Below, one piece after another: positions 1 to 6,749 of a stretch of DNA of 6,749 nucleotides; the stretch's first letter is position 1, and each line of letters opens with the position of its first letter. Both the position numbers and the translations under genes were made by a program. The DNA comes from DSUN01 sp035527715. GTDB taxonomy: Bacteria > Planctomycetota > PUPC01 > DSUN01. The stretch spans positions 1 through 6,749 of the forward strand of contig DATKZY010000168.1 in assembly GCA_035527715.1 (NCBI GenBank). The letters run 5' to 3'. Under the pieces are notes generated by a model. The model was given only the letters and a program-made list of their open reading frames with translations. It did not search any database and was not told the DNA's origin.

Positions 1-951
1 GCGGTCGGGCAGCTTGAGGTATTCGGGGTAGCGGGTGGCGACCTCGACGCCCTCCAGGGCGAGCGGGTCGTAGACGCTGATGCGGTGCGTGGCCGAGCGG
101 TCCTCGCCGGCAGCGACGAAGAACTCCATCTCCTCGTTGACGTCGGGGATGACGATGCGGAAGCCGTTGAGCTTCTCGATCTCGGCCATCGGCAGGTGGC
201 GCCAGCGGGTCTGGGCCTGCTCGTCGGCCAACGAACGGAAGTGGAGGAACACGGGAGCGTCCGCCGCCCGCGACAGCGTGACCTCGAGGTCGAACGGCGT
301 GCCGCGCAGCAGGCTCGAATCCCCGCGCGAGAGGGTGAAGGCGATGGGCGGCTTCGCCTCGGGCGGCACCTCGACGACCGGGCGGTCCTCCTGCGTCGGC
401 TCCCACGGCCTGAGCACGCGCACCGCGTGGTGGGCCACCGCCGACGGGAAGCTGATGCCCGCGGCGAGATAGCCCACGAGCACGGCTGCCGCGGCGACGC
501 CGTACTTGCGCAGGCGGCTCAGGTCAACCACCCGCCGCAGGTCGAGCCGCTCCGCCCGGGCCGCCGCCGACGCGATGATGGCGTCAACGAGGTCGGCCTC
601 CTGGGTCGAGAGGAACTTGCTCTCGCGGAACTCGGCCGCGGACACAAGCGCCCCCTCGAACCGCGGGTCGTGCTCCTCGACGTAGAGGGCGAGCTGCGTG
701 TCGGCGATCCGCCGCAACAGCGGCGCCACGATGTTCCGGGCCACCAGGTACCCCAGCGCCGCCACGGCCAGCGCGAAGATGCCCACCCGCACCGGCGGAC
801 GCGGGCGGTACAGCACGTCAAACAGGATGGCCACGGCGAAGAGGCCCGTGGATTCGAGCACCACGACGGCCAGCCCCGACAGCGCGGCCGTGCGCTTCCA
901 GGCGCGTCGAACCGTGTTCAGCCGCCTTGCGACCCGAGGGTAATCGTTCAT
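1..951 (-). CDS. Large membrane protein, DUF4175-like, N-terminal 317 residues (partial, runs off the left edge)
   Basis: The frame stays open from the ATG at 951 to base 1, giving 317 residues and no stop. Two hydrophobic segments (about residues 22-45 and 57-76) are followed by a helical stretch with the motif VEEHDPRFEGALVSAAEF (91-108), a third hydrophobic segment (150-168), and a probably extracytoplasmic beta-rich, Ig-like region (about 200-300) leading into ATRYPEYLKLP. This layout, and the place directly after a BatA-type gene, match the large DUF4175-like proteins that often end MoxR-DUF58-BatA operons in Planctomycetota and relatives. Their biochemical role is unknown; a cell-envelope function is inferred. 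An AAGG lies about 10 bases upstream of the chosen start. An in-frame ATG at 1011 would add 20 residues encoded by the 9-bp repeat array, and I judge that start less likely. The domain name is from pattern memory; the coding call is firmer than the family call. Confidence 0.85.
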   Translation of the reverse strand, partial: MNDYPRVARRLNTVRRAWKRTAALSGLAVVVLESTGLFAVAILFDVLYRPRPPVRVGIFALAVAALGYLVARNIVAPLLRRIADTQLALYVEEHDPRFEGALVSAAEFRESKFLSTQEADLVDAIIASAAARAERLDLRRVVDLSRLRKYGVAAAAVLVGYLAAGISFPSAVAHHAVRVLRPWEPTQEDRPVVEVPPEAKPPIAFTLSRGDSSLLRGTPFDLEVTLSRAADAPVFLHFRSLADEQAQTRWRHLPMAEIEKLNGFRIVIPDVNEEMEFFVAAGEDRSATHRISVYDPLALEGVEVATRYPEYLKLPDR

Positions 952-973
952 GTTTGTGCGGCCTTGAATGGGG

Positions 974-1009
974 CCTATGGGACAGATGGAACCTATGGGA
1001 CCTACGCCC
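974..1009. repeat. Degenerate 9-bp tandem array (CCTATGGGA type)
   Basis: Four consecutive 9-mers can be read on the plus strand: CCTATGGGA, CAGATGGAA, CCTATGGGA and CCTACGCCC. Units 1 and 3 are identical and the others are diverged. The array fills about half of the 78-bp gap between the BatA-type gene and the DUF4175-like gene, just upstream of the latter's start. It has no strong self-complementarity and no obvious promoter. It looks like a small dispersed intergenic simple repeat. Confidence 0.6.
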
Positions 1010-1029
1010 ATCCAACGGCGCCCAGGCCG

Positions 1030-3120
1030 CTAGTGGCGCACGGCCCGATTCCCAAGCGCCAGCTCTCCCAGCGAGAGCATGGCGACGGCCAGGAGCACGT
1101 ACCACCACAGCCCGGCCTGGTCGTCGCGGCCCGGCCGCTGGCTGGCCTGGACGTTTTCCTCGCCGCTGACGACCTCGCCCTGGACGCGCTCGAGGGCGGC
1201 TACGATCTCCTGCGGCTCGACGGCCGCAGGGTCGGCCTCGGTGGGGTCGCGGTTCACGGCGAACTGGAAGACCTCCTTGCCGCCCTTGTCCAGGACGGCG
1301 TAGAGGCCGGGTTGCGTGGCGACGACATCGGTCGTCTCGAAGAGCTTGCCGTCCGGCCCTCTGAGCTGATGCCCAGGGGTCACATCTTCATTTCGCACCT
1401 GGCCGCCCGGTGCCAAATGAAGATGTGACCCCAGGCGCTCGCCGACGCGGAAGGCGGTCCTGCCCTCGGTGCGGATGGCGAGGTAGCGCACGGTCTGGTG
1501 AAGGTAGGGCAGGAAGATGGCGCGCAGCGGCAAGTTGCTCCACTGGAGGTCGGCGGGGTTGACGAGCATCATCGAGGTCCCCGCGTCAATCTGCCGCTCG
1601 AGGAGCGCGGGGCGGCCGTCGTCGAAGCGGGCCAGCACGCGCGAGAGCTGCGAATCGGTGACCTCCCAGAACTGCGTGAAGCGCGCCGTCGTCAGGTCGC
1701 CGTGGTGCGGGCGCTGGAAGACTTCGAAGACAGGGTGCTCGTAGTCCACGCGCGCGATGCTCGCCTCGGCCCGTTCGTCCGCGCGGGCGGCGGGGGTGAC
1801 GATGCGGCGGAGCGTGCAGGGCGCCAGGTCGCCGAGCGAGCGGTTGAACGCCTCGGCGTCCACGCGGTCGCCGGGCAGGAAGAGCAGCCCGCCGCCGCGC
1901 TGGAGGAGCGCGGCCAGCGCGTCGTGCACCGCCGGCGCCACCTCGCCCACGTTGGCCAGGATCACCACGCGGGCGTCCTGGAACTCGTCGGGCAGCACCT
2001 TCGTCGCGTCAATGCTCCTGGCCAGGAAGGGCGTGTCGTCGCCCGGGGCGAGGGCCTTCTGGAGGAACCAGGCCGCGTCGGTCATCGGGCTCGAGGTCGG
2101 CCGCCCGTTCAGGATGGGCACGGGGATGCGCGGGATGACGCGGACGTTGAACCAGAACTCGTTGTCGGCGGCCACCGCATCGTCGGCCTTGACGCGGACG
2201 ACGCCCGGGTTGTCGCCCGGGGTCTCGAAGGCGTGGCGGAAGCGAACCGGCACCCGCGCCCCCGGGCGCAGGTTGACCTTCTGCGCGGCGATCTCCTTGC
2301 CGCCCATCGAGAAGGCCACCTCGACGTCGCGCCGTTCGGCTCCGGAGAAGTTGGCCACGCGGACCGCCAGCGTGCGGGGCGTGCGGCTCATGGCCACGCT
2401 CTGCGGGGTGTCGGCCTCGACGATGGCCAGGCCGCCCGCGTCCTTCGGCGGCTGCACGGGGCGGACGACGAGTCGAACGCCGGGAGCAAGCTTCCAGTCG
2501 CCGGCGAAATCGCTCCAGCCCGTGCGCTGGAGGTCGGAGATGAGGCAGACCTCCTTCGCGCGGGCCTTCACAGGGCGGAGGAGGACATCGGCCTGCTGCA
2601 CGGCCGGTGCGATGCGGGTGCCGCCGTGGCCGGGCGCGATGGCTTCGAGCTTCGCCCGCACCTCGCCGAGCCGGCGGGTGAAGGGCACCTCGACGCGGGC
2701 CGCGTCGGTGAACGTCACGAGGGCCGCCGCGTCGCTGCCCTCGCTGAGGGAGTTGAGCGCCGTGAGTGCCTCCTCGCGCAGCGGAGTGAGCAGCCCCTCG
2801 CGGCCCATCGAGGCCGAAAGGTCAACGACAATGACGCGGGCAGTGCCCGGCGTGAGCAGGCCGCCCAGCCCCCCCTCCCCCGACGCGAGGAACGGCCTGG
2901 CGAACGCGATGGCCAGCAGCGCGCAGGCCGCCGTGCGCATCGCCAGCAGGATCATCTCGTAGATCCGCTTGCGGCGCAGCACGTTCCGCGACGCGTTGGC
3001 GAAGAACCGCAGCGTCGAGAACGCCACCCGCCGCACGCGGTCGCGCGTGAGCAGGTGGATCAAGATCGGGATGGCGGCTCCCGCAAGCCCGATCAGGAAA
3101 TAGCGATTGAGGAAGCTCAT
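1030..3120 (-). CDS. BatA-type membrane protein with VWA domain and glutamine-amidotransferase-like domain
   Basis: 696 residues. The N-terminus is a typical BatA (aerotolerance-regulator N-terminal) domain with two membrane segments (about 7-24 and 55-74) around a basic linker. A von Willebrand A domain follows (about 93-225) with an intact metal-binding MIDAS: D100, S102 and S104 in DLSAS, T168 in GGTR, and D196 in ISDLQ. Residues 230-330 look like a beta-sandwich. Residues 335-545 resemble a class I glutamine-amidotransferase fold (VVILANVGEV, then a GGGLLFLPG loop), with no convincing catalytic triad seen. A C-terminal membrane helix spans about 671-689. The VWA domain should face the periplasm or external side and be served by the MoxR ATPases encoded upstream. 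The start lies 4 bases after the DUF58 stop, indicating translational coupling, with no clear Shine-Dalgarno. Oddity: residues 564-581 are encoded by a REP-like palindrome that interrupts the expected linker in frame. Confidence 0.93.
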   Translation of the reverse strand: MSFLNRYFLIGLAGAAIPILIHLLTRDRVRRVAFSTLRFFANASRNVLRRKRIYEMILLAMRTAACALLAIAFARPFLASGEGGLGGLLTPGTARVIVVDLSASMGREGLLTPLREEALTALNSLSEGSDAAALVTFTDAARVEVPFTRRLGEVRAKLEAIAPGHGGTRIAPAVQQADVLLRPVKARAKEVCLISDLQRTGWSDFAGDWKLAPGVRLVVRPVQPPKDAGGLAIVEADTPQSVAMSRTPRTLAVRVANFSGAERRDVEVAFSMGGKEIAAQKVNLRPGARVPVRFRHAFETPGDNPGVVRVKADDAVAADNEFWFNVRVIPRIPVPILNGRPTSSPMTDAAWFLQKALAPGDDTPFLARSIDATKVLPDEFQDARVVILANVGEVAPAVHDALAALLQRGGGLLFLPGDRVDAEAFNRSLGDLAPCTLRRIVTPAARADERAEASIARVDYEHPVFEVFQRPHHGDLTTARFTQFWEVTDSQLSRVLARFDDGRPALLERQIDAGTSMMLVNPADLQWSNLPLRAIFLPYLHQTVRYLAIRTEGRTAFRVGERLGSHLHLAPGGQVRNEDVTPGHQLRGPDGKLFETTDVVATQPGLYAVLDKGGKEVFQFAVNRDPTEADPAAVEPQEIVAALERVQGEVVSGEENVQASQRPGRDDQAGLWWYVLLAVAMLSLGELALGNRAVRH
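1376..1432. repeat. REP-like palindrome inside the BatA-type coding sequence
   Basis: A perfect 18-bp inverted repeat, GGGGTCACATCTTCATTT at 1376-1393 and its reverse complement at 1415-1432, encloses 21 bases. Most of the interior pairs too (1395-1399 with 1409-1413, and 1401-1402 with 1406-1407), so the whole 57 bp is almost one hairpin. The form, a GGGGTCA/TGACCCC-bounded palindrome, resembles REP elements mobilised by REP-associated tyrosine (IS200-like) transposases; that likeness is from memory of such repeats, not a search. It is 57 bp (19 codons), carries no stop in the gene's frame, and encodes residues 564-581 (GSHLHLAPGGQVRNEDVT). Confidence 0.8.
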
Positions 3121-3124
3121 AGGC

Positions 3125-4021
3125 TCAATTCATCTGGCTGCGCCGATGGAGGTACTCGCTCAGGCCCAGCTCAAGTGGAGAACGGGTGTCGAAGAGCTTG
3201 TAGTCGGCTCTCAGGTCGGCGCAGCCCTTCTCGTAGGCGGTGAGGAATCGCCGCAACTCGGCCATGTAGACCGGCTTGATCCCCTCGGGCGCCACGAGCA
3301 GCTTCTCGCTCGTCTCCAGGTCGGTGAACTCGGTCATCGAGTCGAAGGGGAAGGTCAGCTCCGCGTCGTCCATGATCTGGAACACGATGATGTCGTGGCC
3401 CTTGAAGCGGAAGTGCTGGAGGGCCGAGAGCACCTTCTGCGGGTCGTCGAGCAAGTCGGAGATGAGGATGACAAGCCCCGTGCGCTTGAGGCTCTCGGCC
3501 AGATCGTGCAGGGGGCCGGCCACGTTGGTCTCGCCGCCCGGCTCCAGGTGGTCGAGCTCGGTGAGGATGCGGTGGAGGTGCGATTGGCGCGTGCGCGGCG
3601 GCAGCATCAGCCGCGCCTTCGTGTCGAACACCGTGAGCCCCGTGGCATCGCGCTGCCGCATCATGAAGTACGACAGGCACGCCGCCAGGCACGAGCCGTA
3701 CTGCAGCTTCGAGAGGCCGGTCTCGCGCGACTTGTAGGCCATCGAGCCCGAGGAGTCGAGGAGGATGTGGCACGTGAGGTTCGTCTCCTCCTCGAACTGC
3801 TTGATGTAATAGCGGTCGGTCTTGCCGTAGACCTTCCAGTCAATGTGCTTGATCTCGTCGCCCGCGGTGTACTGGCGGTACTCGGCGAACTCGACGGAGA
3901 AGCCGCGGTAGGGGCTGCGATGGAGGCCCAGGATGAACCCCTCGACCACCACCTTCGCGAGGAGCTGCATGTTGCTGATCCGCGCGATCACGTCGAAGTC
4001 GAGATACTGGCTCTTCGCCAT
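3125..4021 (-). CDS. DUF58 family protein with VWA fold
   Basis: 298 residues, soluble, with no signal peptide or membrane segment. The DUF58 signature is clear: SPYRGFSVEFAEYRQYTAGD (36-55), followed by the IDW motif (60-62) and YIKQFEEETN. It leads into a VWA-like fold whose MIDAS looks complete: D89, S91 and S93 in DSSGS, T165 in GGETN and D189 in ISDLLDD. DUF58 proteins are almost always encoded beside MoxR ATPases and are thought to be their partners or adaptors, cytoplasmic in this short form. The gene begins 26 bp after the second MoxR gene and ends 4 bp before the BatA-type gene, so it belongs to the same transcript. The start is the first ATG, with an AGGA only one base before it, so the ribosome-binding site is poor. 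Length is normal for the family. Confidence 0.95.
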   Translation of the reverse strand: MAKSQYLDFDVIARISNMQLLAKVVVEGFILGLHRSPYRGFSVEFAEYRQYTAGDEIKHIDWKVYGKTDRYYIKQFEEETNLTCHILLDSSGSMAYKSRETGLSKLQYGSCLAACLSYFMMRQRDATGLTVFDTKARLMLPPRTRQSHLHRILTELDHLEPGGETNVAGPLHDLAESLKRTGLVILISDLLDDPQKVLSALQHFRFKGHDIIVFQIMDDAELTFPFDSMTEFTDLETSEKLLVAPEGIKPVYMAELRRFLTAYEKGCADLRADYKLFDTRSPLELGLSEYLHRRSQMN

Positions 4022-4047
4022 ATCCTGTCGGCCCTATGCGGCTGGAC

Positions 4048-5070
<1,023 letters not shown>

Positions 5071-5111
5071 TGGACCCCCGTTCTATCTGTGGTCGCCAGT
5101 TCTTCTCGTCC

Positions 5112-5210
5112 TCGTCCTCGTTCTCGTCCTCGTAATCGATCTTTCTTCCTATTCCCCGCAATCGACAGAAAGCCAATCGATTACGATTACGAGGACGAGA
5201 ACGAGGACGA
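5112..5210. repeat. Hexamer-based hairpin repeat between the two MoxR genes
   Basis: A perfect 27-bp inverted repeat: the left arm is 5112-5138 and the right arm 5184-5210, with a 45-base loop. The right arm is built from CGAGGA, CGAGAA and CGATTA hexamers. Next to it, GATTAC occurs twice in a row (about 5179-5190), and the left flank continues the hexamer pattern at 5104-5111. The right arm ends 5 bases beyond the stop of the first MoxR gene. The minus-strand transcript would fold a strong stem-loop here, but no U tract follows, so it does not look like an intrinsic terminator. No protein evidence supports coding in either direction. Confidence 0.85.
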
Positions 5211-5215
5211 TTAGC

Positions 5216-6247
5216 TCAAGCTCTCGCCGGCTCCGGGGTGTTCTCCACCAGCCTGCGAATCACATCCTCGACCGACACGCGATCGACCTCGGCGCGGAAC
5301 GACAGGCCGATGCGGTGGCGCATCACGGGCACGATGGCGTTGCGAATGTCCTGCGGCTCGACGCTCGCGCGGCCGTCCTGCGCCGCGGCCGACTTGGCGG
5401 CGAGGGCGATGTTCTGGCTCGCGCGCAGCCCGGCGCCCCAGGCCACGTATTCCTTGACGAAGTCGGGGCAGCCCTCGACCGTCGGGCGGCTCGACGCCAC
5501 GAGGTCCACCACGTAGCGGCTCAGCACGGACGGCAGGGCGACCTGGCGCACCGCCTGCGCGAAGGCCATCAGGTCGGCGGCGCCGATGATTTTCTGAAGC
5601 TCGACCGTCTCGGCGCCCGTCGAGTGCCGCACCACCTGCACCTCGCTGGGCTCGGGCAGGTAGTTCATCGAGACGGTGAGCATGAAGCGGTCCTGCTGCG
5701 CCTCGGGCAGCGGATACGTGCCCTCTTGCTCGAGCGAAATCTGCGTCGCGATCACGTAGAACGGCTCGGGCAGCGGATAGGTGCGCCCGCCGAGCGTCAC
5801 CTGCCGCTCCTGCATCACCTCGAGCAGCGCGGCCTGGGTCTTCGGCGGCGTGCGGTTGATCTCGTCGGCCATCACAATGTTCGAGAAGACGGGACCTTTG
5901 GCGAACTTCAGCACGCGGTGGCCGCTCGTCTGGTCCTCCTCGCGGATTTCGGTGCCCGAGATGTCGCTGGGCATGAGGTCGGGGGTGAACTGGATGCGCT
6001 TGAACGTGAGGTCCATCACGCGTGCGATGCACGTGGCGAGCAAGGTCTTGGCCGTGCCGGGCGGGCCTTGAATCATGCAGTGGCCGCCGGCGAACATCGT
6101 GACGAGCACCTGGTCGATCGGGTCGTCCTGGCCGACGATGACCTTGCGAAGCTCACTGACGATGGCCTGGCGGGCCGACTTGACGCGTTGGAGCACGGCC
6201 TCGAGCTCTTGGGGGCTGGCGGCCGCGGCGTGGGGGGCATCGGACAT
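5216..6247 (-). CDS. MoxR family AAA+ ATPase (first copy, altered sensor 1)
   Basis: 343 residues from the ATG at 6247, with GGAG 11 bases upstream. A GTG at 6289 in the same frame would add 14 residues that do not look like family sequence. Features in order: Walker A GPPGTAKT (61-68), Walker B IVMADE (124-129) followed by INRTPPKTQAALLEVMQE, the EQEGTYPLPEAQQDRF segment with R187, and the sensor-2 region GAGLRAS with R275. The sensor-1 motif reads ATQIS (167-171) instead of ATQNP: the codon at 5738-5740 is ATT (Ile170), where the paralogue downstream and most of the family have asparagine. Sensor 1 normally positions the water or gamma-phosphate for hydrolysis, so ATPase activity may be slow or lost. 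It heads the operon and is closely similar to the second MoxR, suggesting an old tandem duplication. Family call is certain; the functional consequence is inference. Confidence 0.95.
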   Translation of the reverse strand: MSDAPHAAAASPQELEAVLQRVKSARQAIVSELRKVIVGQDDPIDQVLVTMFAGGHCMIQGPPGTAKTLLATCIARVMDLTFKRIQFTPDLMPSDISGTEIREEDQTSGHRVLKFAKGPVFSNIVMADEINRTPPKTQAALLEVMQERQVTLGGRTYPLPEPFYVIATQISLEQEGTYPLPEAQQDRFMLTVSMNYLPEPSEVQVVRHSTGAETVELQKIIGAADLMAFAQAVRQVALPSVLSRYVVDLVASSRPTVEGCPDFVKEYVAWGAGLRASQNIALAAKSAAAQDGRASVEPQDIRNAIVPVMRHRIGLSFRAEVDRVSVEDVIRRLVENTPEPARA

Positions 6248-6301
6248 GGCGGCGGGTTCTCCACAGGCTCGGGACCCATCGGGCGTCACTGCGCACCCCC
6301 C

Positions 6302-6330
6302 TATTCTCTATATTATGCCCGGGGAATCAA
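6302..6330 (-). promoter_or_regulatory. Candidate promoter region for the MoxR operon
   Basis: This is the most AT-rich patch upstream of the first MoxR gene. On the minus strand TTGATT (6330-6325) could be a -35 element, with AGAATA (6307-6302) 17 bases downstream. TAATAT (6315-6310) also lies in the patch but has no matching -35. The hexamers are weak, so the call rests mainly on position, about 55 bp before the start codon, and on base composition. Confidence 0.25.
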
Positions 6331-6352
6331 GTGCGATAGGGCGGAGAGTCAA

Positions 6353-6432
6353 GATTGGATGGGTGGATGGATGGATGATTGTCAGAATACGGGCCAAATC
6401 TCTCATTCATCCAATCCTCCATCCATCCAATC
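6353..6432. repeat. GGAT-rich imperfect hairpin in the divergent intergenic region
   Basis: Arms 6353-6381 and 6404-6432 are 29 bases each and complementary at 24 positions, around a 22-base loop. The left arm is mostly GGAT tetramers (GATTGGATGGGTGGATGG onwards), and the right arm is the matching ATCC form. It lies midway in the 255-bp gap between the first MoxR gene and the OPT transporter, upstream of both candidate promoters. It resembles a dispersed simple-sequence hairpin more than a protein-binding operator. No coding capacity is evident. Confidence 0.7.
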
Positions 6433-6444
6433 ATCCCCCGATCC

Positions 6445-6473
6445 TTGTGGATCGCCGCTCACCTTTGTATTAG
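6445..6473 (+). promoter_or_regulatory. Candidate promoter for the OPT transporter gene
   Basis: TTGTGG (6445-6450) and TATTAG (6468-6473) are separated by exactly 17 bases and lie 29 bases before the ATG at 6503. The sequence between them and the start is short, giving a leader of about 20 bases. Matches to consensus are moderate, so this is a plausible but unproven housekeeping-type promoter. Confidence 0.35.
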
Positions 6474-6502
6474 AATGCTCGCCGCGTTGTCCTCCCTCGG
6501 CA

Positions 6503-6749
6503 ATGGAGAGCGAGGTGGAAGCCAGCGAAGGATGCCCCCTGCCCGAGATCACGGCCAAGGCCGTGGTGCTGGGCGTCGTGCTCTCGATGGTGCTTGCGGG
6601 GGCGAACGCCTACCTGGGGCTGCTCGCGGGCATGACGGTGTCGGCCTCGATCCCCGCCGCCGTGATTTCGATGGGCGTCCTCCGCTTCTTCAAGCGGTCG
6701 AATATCCTCGAGAACAACATCGTGCAGACCGCGGCGTCGGCGGGCGAAT
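6503..6749 (+). CDS. OPT family oligopeptide transporter, N-terminal 82 residues (partial, runs off the right edge)
   Basis: The reading frame from the ATG at 6503 is open to the window end (82 codons). After a short acidic N-terminus, PEITAKAVVLGVVLSMVLAG begins the first membrane helix (about 16-37). ANAYLGLLAGMTVSASIPAA (34-53) then leads into a second helix, and RSNILENNIVQTAASAGE closes the visible part. This block is highly characteristic of bacterial OPT transporters, which import oligopeptides or metal-chelate complexes across the inner membrane, probably coupled to protons. The substrate cannot be told from this fragment. No in-frame start lies just upstream, and no strong Shine-Dalgarno precedes the ATG. 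The gene is transcribed divergently from the MoxR operon and has no evident functional tie to it. Confidence 0.93.
   Translation, partial: MESEVEASEGCPLPEITAKAVVLGVVLSMVLAGANAYLGLLAGMTVSASIPAAVISMGVLRFFKRSNILENNIVQTAASAGE

Noticed and set aside
974..1009. Short CRISPR-like array
   Set aside because: Units are 9 bp and directly adjacent with no spacers, and no cas genes are present.
85..1428. Plus-strand open frame of 447 codons
   Set aside because: It is antisense to the DUF4175-like and BatA-type genes and reads as Arg-, Gly-, His- and Asp-rich sequence with no recognisable domain. It is a by-product of high GC content opposite real genes, and its end lies in the palindrome.
1498..3243. 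Plus-strand open frame of 581 codons
   Set aside because: It is fully antisense to the BatA-type gene, which has clear BatA, VWA and membrane features. The plus-strand product is low-complexity and Arg/Glu/Gly-rich, with no motif.
5112..5210. Hairpin as an intrinsic transcription terminator
   Set aside because: The stem is strong, but no run of T residues follows on either strand, the loop is 45 bases long, and it sits inside a probable operon.

Overview
The window is GC-rich bacterial DNA. The gene order, the weak Shine-Dalgarno sequences and the simple-sequence repeats in the gaps suggest a planctomycete-like or related PVC-type bacterium, possibly an environmental genome. That assignment is inference from style and family content; there is no rRNA or taxonomic marker here.

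Five genes lie on the minus strand and read leftwards as one probable operon: MoxR ATPase 1 (6247-5216), MoxR ATPase 2 (5070-4048), a soluble DUF58/VWA protein (4021-3125), a BatA-type membrane protein with a VWA domain (3120-1030), and the N-terminal part of a membrane protein resembling DUF4175 proteins (951 to the left edge). The 4-base gap between the DUF58 and BatA-type genes suggests translational coupling. A divergent gene on the plus strand (6503 to the right edge) is the start of an OPT-family oligopeptide transporter.

The operon follows the known MoxR-DUF58-BatA plan. Hexameric MoxR AAA+ ATPases are thought to act as chaperones on VWA-domain partners that bind metal through a MIDAS motif. 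Both VWA proteins here keep an intact DxSxS motif. Two features depart from the usual plan: there are two tandem MoxR paralogues, and the first has lost the near-invariant sensor-1 asparagine (ATQIS in place of ATQNP).

The non-coding DNA is the least ordinary part. Each of the three gaps longer than 50 bp holds a different repeat: a degenerate 9-bp tandem array (974-1009), a hairpin with perfect 27-bp arms made of CGAGGA-like hexamers (5112-5210), and a GGAT-rich imperfect hairpin (6353-6432). A fourth repeat, a 57-bp REP-like palindrome with perfect 18-bp arms, lies inside the BatA-type gene (1376-1432). It is a multiple of three long and is read through in frame, so it appears to add about 19 codons to the protein. 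I see no CRISPR array, tRNA, rRNA, transposase gene or complete mobile element.
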